DNA of 33,331 nucleotides from the NCBI GenBank assembly GCA_947631155.1, contig CANRKG010000017.1, forward strand, positions 1 to 33,331, given 5' to 3'. A model generated the notes under the pieces. The model was given only the letters and a program-made list of their open reading frames with translations. It had not been told where the DNA came from and ran no database searches. Shown one piece after another: positions 17,006-23,393 of this stretch. This DNA comes from an uncultured Bacilli bacterium. Lineage in GTDB: Bacteria; Bacillota_I; Bacilli_A; RF39; UBA660. The position numbers were made by a program, and so were the translations under genes. Positions within the stretch are counted from its first letter, which is position 1, and every line of letters begins with the position of its first letter.

Positions 17006-17932
17006 ATGAAAAAATGTGTAATTGTTTATAATCCCCAAAGTGGAAAACTAAAAAAGAAACAGACCCTACAAACTTTTTATGATATTTTAAGAAATCATGG
17101 GTATGAAACCGAAATAAAGTATACAGCTCGTAAAAAAGATGCAACAGAAATTGTTAAAAAGCTAGAGGATGTTGATTTAGTCATTAGTGCTGGAGGAGAT
17201 GGAACCCTAAATGAAGTTATTACTGGAAATTTAGCTAGAAAAAAAAGATTAGTTTTAGCTAATTTGCCAATGGGAACTACTAATGATGTTGGAAATATGT
17301 ATGGTTATACAAAAAACAATTATATTAAAAATCTAGAATTACTTTTAGATGGAACTAAAAAAACAATAGATGTTTGTTTTATCAATGAAACTCCCTTTGT
17401 CTATGTAGCTTGTTTAGGAGATTATATAGATATGGCATATTCAACACCTAGAAGCTTAAAAGAAAAATATGGAAAAATAGCATATGTATTATATGGTTTA
17501 AAACAATTAGGTAATAAAATTCATTCTTATGATATAAAATATAAAATAGATGGTAAAAGTTATGAGGGAACATATTCGTTTTTTTTCATTACTAATGCAA
17601 GTAGAGTCGCTGGGTTTAACGATGTTTACTATGATATAAAACTAGATGATAATAAATTCGAAGTAGCTTTCTGTCATGTAAAAAACAAAGCTGAATTAAT
17701 GCGAATATTCTTTTTAGTCAATAATATGGATTTAAAAGATGTTCCAGGGATTGTTTACCATCAAACAGATAATTTAGAAATAGAATTTTTAACCCCTCCA
17801 AAAGTATCATGGTGTATTGATGGAGAAGAATATAAAAGTAGTAAAAAGAAATTTAGTTTTAGGATAGATAGAGATACAAAAATGATGTTACCAAAAGAAA
17901 ATATTGTGAAGTTATTTGAAAAAAAAGATTAG
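17006..17932 (+). CDS. Diacylglycerol/lipid kinase (DagK/YegS family)
   Basis: 308 aa. It phosphorylates diacylglycerol or a related lipid with ATP, typically recycling the diacylglycerol made during lipoteichoic acid synthesis. Motifs: VYNPQSGK at residues 5-12, the nucleotide-binding SAGGDGTLNEVITG, and PMGTTNDVGN, all of the DAGK catalytic domain, and a C-terminal beta-sandwich containing CIDGEE. Length is normal for the family. Start ATG 17006 behind GAGGTGG. The stop codon forms part of the ribosome site of the next gene, so the two are coupled. Confidence 0.93.
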   Translation: MKKCVIVYNPQSGKLKKKQTLQTFYDILRNHGYETEIKYTARKKDATEIVKKLEDVDLVISAGGDGTLNEVITGNLARKKRLVLANLPMGTTNDVGNMYGYTKNNYIKNLELLLDGTKKTIDVCFINETPFVYVACLGDYIDMAYSTPRSLKEKYGKIAYVLYGLKQLGNKIHSYDIKYKIDGKSYEGTYSFFFITNASRVAGFNDVYYDIKLDDNKFEVAFCHVKNKAELMRIFFLVNNMDLKDVPGIVYHQTDNLEIEFLTPPKVSWCIDGEEYKSSKKKFSFRIDRDTKMMLPKENIVKLFEKKD

Positions 17933-17943
17933 GAGGTAGTCCT

Positions 17944-18723
17944 TTGGAAACCCCAAAAAATGACAAAAAAATAGCAGTAGCAGTATATATAATTTTAAGA
18001 TTATTAGTTGTTGTTTGTATGATTGCTCAAATACTGAGAGGTAATTGTAATAATGTATTCTTATGTTGTTTGACTCTTATTCTTTTTACCATACCAACAA
18101 TTGTTGATAAAAAACTAAATATAAAATTACCATCAACTTTAGAAATATGTGTATATGTATTTATTTTTGCTTCAGAAATTTTAGGAGAAATTCAAAATTT
18201 TTATGGAATTTTCTGGCATTGGGATAGTATATTACACGCTTTAAATGGATTTTTAATGGGAGCTATTGGTTTTTCCTTTATCGATACGTTAAATAGAATA
18301 GATAAGTTTAAACTTTCTCTAACCCCAATCTTTATTGCTTTTGTATCTTTTTGTTTTTCAATGACAATTGGCACAACTTGGGAATTTGTAGAATTTAGTT
18401 TAGATCATTACTTAGGAAAAGATTGTCAAAAAGATCGCCTTGTTACGGAAATATCATCTGTAGAATTAGATGATACAACTAATACTCCTACAAAATTAAA
18501 AGATATTACAAAAACAATTATATATAGTGACCATGGAAAAAAGAAAACCGTTATTAATAAGGGATATTTAGATATAGGTATTATCGATACTATGAAAGAT
18601 TTACTTTTAAATTTTATAGGCGCTATGACATTTTCTATTTTAGGATTTCTCTATATTAAAGATCGAGATGAATATAAATTTTTAGAAAAATTTTTTCCTA
18701 TAATAAAGAATTTAAGTAATTAA
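17944..18723 (+). CDS. Polytopic membrane protein, possibly YjdF/DUF2238-like
   Basis: 259 aa with about six hydrophobic segments. It starts at TTG 17944, seven bases after AGGAGG, and is coupled to the lipid kinase gene. FWHWDSILHALNGFLMGAIG and the later IGTTWEFVEFSLD and GIIDTMKDLLLNFIGA segments carry the spaced His/Asp/Glu and DT-x-D-x-N-x-GA pattern that recalls the DUF2238 (YjdF-like) membrane family. A soluble loop of about 60 residues (155-215) separates the last helices. Function unknown; co-transcription with the kinase suggests a role in lipid metabolism. Confidence 0.75.
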   Translation: METPKNDKKIAVAVYIILRLLVVVCMIAQILRGNCNNVFLCCLTLILFTIPTIVDKKLNIKLPSTLEICVYVFIFASEILGEIQNFYGIFWHWDSILHALNGFLMGAIGFSFIDTLNRIDKFKLSLTPIFIAFVSFCFSMTIGTTWEFVEFSLDHYLGKDCQKDRLVTEISSVELDDTTNTPTKLKDITKTIIYSDHGKKKTVINKGYLDIGIIDTMKDLLLNFIGAMTFSILGFLYIKDRDEYKFLEKFFPIIKNLSN

Positions 18724-18736
18724 TCAATATAATTAT

Positions 18737-18768
18737 AAAAAGAATGTTTACTAAAATATTCTTTTTTT
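18737..18768 (+). terminator. Terminator after the lipid kinase/membrane protein operon
   Basis: AAAAAGAAT (18737-18745) pairs with ATTCTTTTT (18758-18766) around a 12-base loop and ends in a T-run. Confidence 0.75.
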
Positions 18769-18853
18769 GTCGATTAAAATTTTTGTAATGCTTTGTCGGA
18801 TTTGTACAAAAGAAAATAATTATAGTTTATAGTGTAAATACGAGGTGATAAAT

Positions 18854-19186
18854 ATGTTAAATATTAATATTGATGTAGAAAGGGGAATCCCATTTTTGAA
18901 CTTAGATGGAATTTTAAATACGAAGACATTTAATATGCTTGGTAAAGAAATTAATAGTTTACTATATAACTATGGTTTTAGATACTTTGTACTAGATTTT
19001 AGGGAAGTTGATAACTTAGAAGAATCTACATATTTAAATTTACAAAGTAAACTGGTTGAAATCTTTTTGAACTGTGGACAAGTAGTCCTCTGTGGTCTAA
19101 GAAAAAAAGATAAAATAGGTTATACCAAAGATAAATTGTATTATGTAAATAATAGGCAAGATGCTTTTAAATATTTATATTTATAG
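18854..19186 (+). CDS. spoIIAA: SpoIIAA-like anti-sigma factor antagonist (STAS domain)
   Basis: 110 aa, a single STAS domain. The strand-helix pattern GIPFLNLDGILNTKT, RYFVLDFREVDNLEES, then a helix and QVVLCGL matches anti-anti-sigma factors. S58 in LEEST aligns with the Ser phosphorylated in Bacillus SpoIIAA (DSSG), although the following Gly is Thr here, so the site is divergent. Start ATG 18854 behind GAGGTGATA. The sigma gene begins 9 bp after its stop; the usual spoIIAB kinase gene is absent between them. The 85-bp upstream region has no clear sigma-A or sigma-H promoter that I could fix. Confidence 0.78.
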   Translation: MLNINIDVERGIPFLNLDGILNTKTFNMLGKEINSLLYNYGFRYFVLDFREVDNLEESTYLNLQSKLVEIFLNCGQVVLCGLRKKDKIGYTKDKLYYVNNRQDAFKYLYL

Positions 19187-19195
19187 GGTGATAAA

Positions 19196-19861
19196 ATGAT
19201 AACAAAAACGCAAGATCAAAAACTAGATATTCTTTTAGACAACGAATATATTATATATAGTATTATAAATAGATACTATGGATATCAAGATCAAGAAGAT
19301 TTATATCAAGTAGGAATGATAGGTTTACAAAAAGCTTTAGAAAAATATATACCTAATGATCAATGTAAATTTTCTACTTATGCATATAAATTTGTTTTAG
19401 GAGAAATTACCGAATATATTAGAAATAATAGTAGTTTAAGAGTTAGTCGAGGAGTAATAAAAAAGAAACAAGAAATATCAAAAGCCCGGGATATTCTAAG
19501 ACAAAAGTTGGCACGAGAACCAACAACATTAGAACTATCCTTAGTCTTAGATATGAATGAAAGTGAGGTGATAGCAACTGAAACTATCGCAACTGAAACA
19601 AAAAGTTTAGATTATGAATTTTTAGATAATGAATATAATTTATATAATTCCATAAAAATGGAAGATCAAGAAACAAAACCAGAAATATTAGATTTAAAAG
19701 AACAATTAAATCAATTAGACCCAGATGAACAACAACTTATTTACTCCCGCTATTTTATTCAACTTACTCAAAGTGAAACCTCTAAGCAATTAGGAATATC
19801 CCAAGCTAAAGTATCCAGAAAAGAAACTAAAATTTTACAAAAATTAAAAGAAAATTTATAG
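19196..19861 (+). CDS. sigF: SigF/SigG-type sporulation sigma factor
   Basis: 221 aa. Region 2 is clear: EDLYQVGMIGLQKALEKY, then CKFSTYAYKFVLGEITEYIRNN, which is the SigF/SigG/SigB-type 2.2-2.4 segment. Region 3 (SRGVIKKKQEI to LAREPTTLELSLVLDMNESEV) and the region 4 helix-turn-helix (QLTQSETSKQLGISQAKVSRKETKILQKLKENL) follow. Start ATG 19196 behind TAGGGTG. Position after the spoIIAA-like gene favours SigF, but sequence alone does not separate SigF from SigG. It should direct forespore transcription; the spoVA promoter 68 bp downstream carries the expected consensus. Confidence 0.85.
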   Translation: MITKTQDQKLDILLDNEYIIYSIINRYYGYQDQEDLYQVGMIGLQKALEKYIPNDQCKFSTYAYKFVLGEITEYIRNNSSLRVSRGVIKKKQEISKARDILRQKLAREPTTLELSLVLDMNESEVIATETIATETKSLDYEFLDNEYNLYNSIKMEDQETKPEILDLKEQLNQLDPDEQQLIYSRYFIQLTQSETSKQLGISQAKVSRKETKILQKLKENL

Positions 19862-19872
19862 ATTTAATTAAT

Positions 19873-19900
19873 AAAAAGAAGAATAACAATTCTTCTTTTT
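19873..19900 (+). terminator. Terminator after the sigma factor gene
   Basis: AAAAAGAAGAAT (19873-19884) pairs perfectly over 12 bp with ATTCTTCTTTTT (19889-19900) around an AACA loop. Confidence 0.85.
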
Positions 19901-19928
19901 ATGGTTATTTTAAATAAATTAATAATTG

Positions 19929-19957
19929 GTATAAAAAGACAAATTTATTTCATACTA
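19929..19957 (+). promoter_or_regulatory. Forespore sigma (SigF/SigG) promoter of the spoVA operon
   Basis: GTATA (19929-19933), 17 bp, CATACTA (19951-19957). This fits the Bacillus subtilis SigG consensus GHATR-N17/18-CATnHTA at every defined position. It lies 14 bp upstream of the spoVAC start codon, directly after the terminator of the sigma gene. Confidence 0.72.
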
Positions 19958-19971
19958 TAAATGGTGATTTT

Positions 19972-20415
19972 ATGAAAAATATAAAATATGAAAAAATTGT
20001 TGAAAAGAATAAAGCAAAAGAAACAAGAATTCAAAATGCTATCGTTGCTTTTATTTCAGGAGGAATTGTAGGTGCTTTAGGTGAAGGTATTATTCAAATA
20101 TTATGTCATTTTTTTGAATTATCAAGAAGTGATGCTTCTATCTTTATGAGTGTAATTTTAGTTTTTATTGCTTCTCTTTGTACAGCTTTAGGTTTTTTTG
20201 ATAAATTAGTAACAAAATTAAAATGTGGTTTATTAATACCTATCACAGGTTTTGCTCATTCCATGACCAGTGCTACATTAGATTATAGGAAGGAAGGACC
20301 TATAAGCGGTTTTGGTTCTAATATGTTTAAATTAGCCGGTTCGGTTATCTTGTATGGAGTTGTTGCTGCTTGGTTCTTTGGCATGATTAGATACTTATTA
20401 GGAGGTAAAATATGA
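19972..20415 (+). CDS. spoVAC: Stage V sporulation protein AC
   Basis: 147 aa membrane protein of the SpoVA channel, which moves dipicolinic acid into the forespore and releases it on germination. Several hydrophobic helices (residues about 17-40, 55-80, 95-112 and 120-142), with family segments FISGGIVGALGEG, ALGFFDKLVTKLKCGLLIPI and TGFAHSMTSATLDYRKEG. Start ATG 19972 behind TGGTGAT. Its TGA stop overlaps the ATG of spoVAD (ATGA). Confidence 0.94.
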   Translation: MKNIKYEKIVEKNKAKETRIQNAIVAFISGGIVGALGEGIIQILCHFFELSRSDASIFMSVILVFIASLCTALGFFDKLVTKLKCGLLIPITGFAHSMTSATLDYRKEGPISGFGSNMFKLAGSVILYGVVAAWFFGMIRYLLGGKI

Positions 20416-21404
20416 CATTTACTTATAAAAACGTATATGTAAAAACTACATCTACTATTACAGGTCCATATGAAAAAGATGGACCACTAGAAAGATATTT
20501 TGATAAAAGTTATAAAGATTTATACTTTGGAACAGATTCTTGGGAAAAAGCTGAACAAAAATTAGTAGAAGATAGTGTAAAAACAATCTTAAAAAAAGCC
20601 AAAATTCAAAAAAATGATATTGATTTAGTTATAGGTGGCGATTTATTAAACCAAATTACAGCAACAACATATGGAACTAAAGAAATTGGTAAATCTTATT
20701 TAGGAGTATATAATGCTTGTGCTACTAGTGTTGAAGAAATTATAATTGCATCATCATTAATAGACAGTAAAAGAATAAAAAATGCCCTATGTACAACGTC
20801 ATCACACAATATGACCAGTGAGAAACAATTTAGAAATCCTACTGAATATGGAGCTCCTAAACCTAAAACTGCTACTTTTACTGCAACAGGAGCAGCTTCA
20901 ATCTTATTAACAGATGAAAAAACGGATATTAAAGTTGAATCATCAACTATTGGTAAAATTACAGATTATGATCAGACAGATGTAAATAATATGGGTGCTG
21001 TTATGGCCTGTGCGGCAGCTTATACTATTAATAAGCACTTGACTGATATGAAAAGAAAACCTGATTATTATGATTTGATTTTGACTGGCGATTTAGGTAT
21101 ATATGGAAGAAATATTTTAATGGAGTATTTAAAAGAAGAGTATAAAATAGACATTACAGATAATTACAATGATTGTGGAGTAATGCTTTACGATTTAAAT
21201 AAACAAGAAGAAGTTCAAGCTGGAGGTAGTGGCCCTGTATGTAGTGCCCTAGTAAATTATAGTTTTGTTATAGATAAATTAAAAAATAAAGAAATTAGAA
21301 AAGTTCTATTAGTAGCAACAGGAGCACTTTTTTCACCTACTTCTGTATTTCAAGGACAAAATATATTATCAATAGCGCATGCTGTTAGTTTGGAGGCTCA
21401 ATAA
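20412..21404 (+). CDS. spoVAD: Stage V sporulation protein AD
   Basis: 330 aa, thiolase-like fold related to ketoacyl-ACP synthase III. SpoVAD is the soluble dipicolinate-binding partner of the SpoVA channel on the outer face of the forespore inner membrane. Segments seen: YNACATSVEEIIIAS, TTSSHNMTSEKQFRNPTEYG, FTATGAASILLT, LILTGDLGIYGR, AGGSGPVCSA and the C-terminal VATGALFSPTSVFQGQ. Start ATG 20412 behind TTAGGAGG. Its TAA overlaps the ATG of spoVAE. Confidence 0.95.
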   Translation: MTFTYKNVYVKTTSTITGPYEKDGPLERYFDKSYKDLYFGTDSWEKAEQKLVEDSVKTILKKAKIQKNDIDLVIGGDLLNQITATTYGTKEIGKSYLGVYNACATSVEEIIIASSLIDSKRIKNALCTTSSHNMTSEKQFRNPTEYGAPKPKTATFTATGAASILLTDEKTDIKVESSTIGKITDYDQTDVNNMGAVMACAAAYTINKHLTDMKRKPDYYDLILTGDLGIYGRNILMEYLKEEYKIDITDNYNDCGVMLYDLNKQEEVQAGGSGPVCSALVNYSFVIDKLKNKEIRKVLLVATGALFSPTSVFQGQNILSIAHAVSLEAQ

Positions 21405-21754
21405 TGTTATTTATTAATTCATTTCTATTTTGTGGATTTATATGTTTAATTTCACAAATTATCTTAGATAATACAAAATTAACACCGGGACATATCACAA
21501 GTATTTTAGTTGTTGTTGGAGCGTTTTTAGATACCTTTAGTATATATGATAAAATTATTGTTCATGTTGGAGGTGGAGCCCTAGTACCAATTACTAGTTT
21601 TGGTCATTCGCTAATTCATGGAGCTTTGGCTGAAGCTAATAGTTTTGGTTTTATGGGTATCTTAGTTGGTATGTTTGATTTAACCGCTGCAGGAATAACC
21701 TCAGCAATCATCTTTTCATTTATTTTTTCATTAATATTTAAGCCCAAAAATTAA
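21404..21754 (+). CDS. spoVAE: Stage V sporulation protein AE (SpoVAEb type)
   Basis: 116 aa, four hydrophobic helices. A channel component homologous to SpoVAC, with FGHSLIHGALAEANSFG and the GGGALVPITSF segment typical of SpoVAEb. Start ATG 21404 overlaps the spoVAD stop, so the three genes form a tight C-D-E unit, the minimal SpoVA set seen in many clostridia-like genomes. No spoVAA, AB or AF is present here. Confidence 0.93.
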   Translation: MLFINSFLFCGFICLISQIILDNTKLTPGHITSILVVVGAFLDTFSIYDKIIVHVGGGALVPITSFGHSLIHGALAEANSFGFMGILVGMFDLTAAGITSAIIFSFIFSLIFKPKN

Positions 21755-21780
21755 TAGAAACTAAATTAGTTTCTATTTTT
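21753..21780. terminator. Bidirectional terminator between spoVAE and the RNHCP gene
   Basis: AATAGAAACT (21753-21762) pairs with AGTTTCTATT (21768-21777), with T-runs on the plus side and A-runs (CCCAAAAATT) on the other. It contains the stop codons of both convergent genes. Confidence 0.8.
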
Positions 21781-22075
21781 GTACTGAAAGATTAATTAAA
21801 ACATTAATATTATCATCTTTAGCCATTATATTCTTATGTTCTTTTTTACATTTTTCACAAACGTAAATTATTTTATAAGTATCTTTAAATTTTTCCATTG
21901 CAATTGGTTTCATAAGTCCCTGACAGTTATTTTTTCTGTCACCAGGATTTTTATCTACATGTTTTGAATATAAGCAATTAGGACAATGATCTCTACAAGA
22001 ATATCCCAATTTATCAACTCTAAATCCGCATTTTTCACAGATAAAAGCTTCATCAATTTCATGAAATTGTTTCAT
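21773..22075 (-). CDS. RNHCP domain zinc-ribbon protein
   Basis: 100 aa. Matches the RNHCP family pattern: FICEKCGF at the N-terminus, then CRDHCPNCLYSKHVD and PGDRKNNCQGLMKPI, and a second pair VCEKCKKEH near the C-terminus. The paired cysteines should bind zinc. Family function is not established, although RNA or ribosome association is often guessed. The start is the ATG at 22075-22073 behind GAGGTG, rather than the upstream in-frame ATG. It is convergent with spoVAE and divergent from the WXG100 genes. Confidence 0.9.
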   Translation of the reverse strand: MKQFHEIDEAFICEKCGFRVDKLGYSCRDHCPNCLYSKHVDKNPGDRKNNCQGLMKPIAMEKFKDTYKIIYVCEKCKKEHKNIMAKDDNINVLINLSVQK

Positions 22076-22168
22076 AATACACCTCATTTTAATTATAATA
22101 CTGTTTACATAAAAATTGTCAAATTAATTGAATATTATTGAACTAAGTAAAAAAAAATAGTATTATTA

Positions 22169-22177
22169 TGTTATAAG
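22169..22177 (+). promoter_or_regulatory. Probable extended -10 promoter of the WXG100 operon
   Basis: TGTTATAAG lies 55 bp before the first WXG100 gene. The -35 region is an A-run, so the assignment rests on the extended -10 only. Confidence 0.4.
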
Positions 22178-22232
22178 AATAGAAAGGTATAGATATATAT
22201 ATTCTTAATAGATAAGTAAGGGAGGTGAAATA

Positions 22233-22526
22233 ATGGCAAATAAAACATTTGGAATGAATCCAGAAGAAGTAAAAATAGAAGGACAACAAATCCAAAATAA
22301 TGCACAAGAATTTTTAAATGAATTAAATAAATTAGTTAAATATAATGATCAACTTCAACAAGTTTGGAAAGGTAGTGGCTCTGAATCTTATTTTGCTAAA
22401 TGGAATGAAAAAAAGGAAAGTATTGCAAAATTACAAAATTGGTTAAAAGGATTTGGAGATTCTACTGTAAAATCTGCACAATTAGTTAAAGAAGCAGATA
22501 GTGATATATCAAGTTCAATGAGATAA
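22233..22526 (+). CDS. WXG100-family type VII secretion protein 1 (EsxA-like)
   Basis: 97 aa, two predicted helices joined by a WKGSGSESYF turn around residue 45, the WXG motif of type VII secretion substrates, with a conserved hydrophobic FAKW following. Start ATG 22233 behind GGGAGGTGA. These small proteins are exported as helical-hairpin dimers by the EssC ATPase, which is not in the window. It is the first of five genes in a probable operon. Confidence 0.92.
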   Translation: MANKTFGMNPEEVKIEGQQIQNNAQEFLNELNKLVKYNDQLQQVWKGSGSESYFAKWNEKKESIAKLQNWLKGFGDSTVKSAQLVKEADSDISSSMR

Positions 22527-22543
22527 AATAGGGAGGTGTAATA

Positions 22544-22831
22544 ATGAATCAACAAATTAATTATGAAGAAGCCAAATCTTTAGCATCAAACATTCAAACA
22601 AGTTCAAATTCAATGAAAGATTTATTAGATAGATCAGATGCCGCAGTAAAAAAAGTACAAAGTAATTGGGAAGGTACTTCTGCAGATTATGCTATAGAAG
22701 ATTGGAATGGTTGGAAAAAAGACTTTGAGGAATATTATCAAATGTTATTACAAAACGTTAAAAATATTCAAAGTGCATGTAATGACTTCTTAGAAACAGA
22801 AGCAAAAATGCAAAAAACATTTAATCAATAA
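22544..22831 (+). CDS. WXG100-family type VII secretion protein 2
   Basis: 95 aa, again two helices around a WEG turn (NWEGTSADYAIEDW) at residue about 44. Start ATG 22544 behind GGGAGGTG, 17 bp after the first WXG100 gene, with which it may form a heterodimer. The two proteins are clearly diverged from each other outside the turn. Confidence 0.92.
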   Translation: MNQQINYEEAKSLASNIQTSSNSMKDLLDRSDAAVKKVQSNWEGTSADYAIEDWNGWKKDFEEYYQMLLQNVKNIQSACNDFLETEAKMQKTFNQ

Positions 22832-22838
22832 GAAAATT

Positions 22839-22900
22839 AATATATTGCATAATGCAATATATTTCAAATGAAAAGAAATTCTTTTCACTTGAAATATATT
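22839..22900 (+). promoter_or_regulatory. Pair of mutually exclusive hairpins in the WXG100 operon
   Basis: Hairpin 1: AATATATTGCA (22839-22849) with TGCAATATATT (22853-22863). Hairpin 2: AATATATTTCAA (22856-22867) plus TGAAAAG (22869-22875), pairing with CTTTTCA (22881-22887) and TTGAAATATATT (22889-22900), 19 pairs with one mismatch. The two share 22856-22863, so only one can form at a time. There is no T-run after hairpin 2, so mRNA processing or protection of the upstream WXG100 message is as likely as attenuation. Confidence 0.7.
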
Positions 22901-22923
22901 GTGTATAGGAAGGAAGGATTATT

Positions 22924-23379
22924 ATGAGTAAGTGTGTTGATACTTCATTAGAGTTAAAAAGGTTAATTAAAGAAACTTTTGAAAAATCTAACTCTAGTGA
23001 ACCAAAATTTAAAAATATTATTGCAGATACTTATGTTTTGGATATGGTTACTATTGATGCAAATTCAATTTCTAATGCTAATGAAAGTCGCTTTGTTTAC
23101 GATTATAGTGAAGAAAATAATAGAAGAGAGTTGTTTAAGAATAGCCCAATTGGAAAACAAGTTTGTAGTATTAATCAAGACTATAATAATATTATTGATG
23201 GTATTAAAACTGGTGGAGCTACACAATTAAAAGCTGATTTAGATGTTATTAAAAATAAATTGGAGAAAGTTAATTCATATTTAAACAATTTATCTTTAGA
23301 AGGTAAAGAGAAATCATTAAAAGAAAGAATATCAAATACAATTGCAAATATTGATAAATGTATAAAAAAAATTGATTAG
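22924..23379 (+). CDS. Small helical protein in the type VII locus
   Basis: 151 aa; no family recognised. It looks mostly helical and soluble, with a heptad-like C-terminal half (KADLDVIKNKLEKVNSYLNN and onward). There is no WXG turn, signal peptide or membrane helix. Start ATG 22924 behind AGGAAGG. It lies between the WXG100 genes and the large anchored protein, the position often held by helper proteins of LXG-type substrates, so it may be a partner or chaperone; this is context only. Confidence 0.75.
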   Translation: MSKCVDTSLELKRLIKETFEKSNSSEPKFKNIIADTYVLDMVTIDANSISNANESRFVYDYSEENNRRELFKNSPIGKQVCSINQDYNNIIDGIKTGGATQLKADLDVIKNKLEKVNSYLNNLSLEGKEKSLKERISNTIANIDKCIKKID

Positions 23380-23393
23380 AAGAGGTGGTAGAA

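Noticed and set aside
16508-17144. Minus-strand open frames opposite the epimerase and lipid kinase genes (84 and 88 codons)
   Set aside because: Shadows of well-supported plus-strand genes, without ribosome-binding sites.
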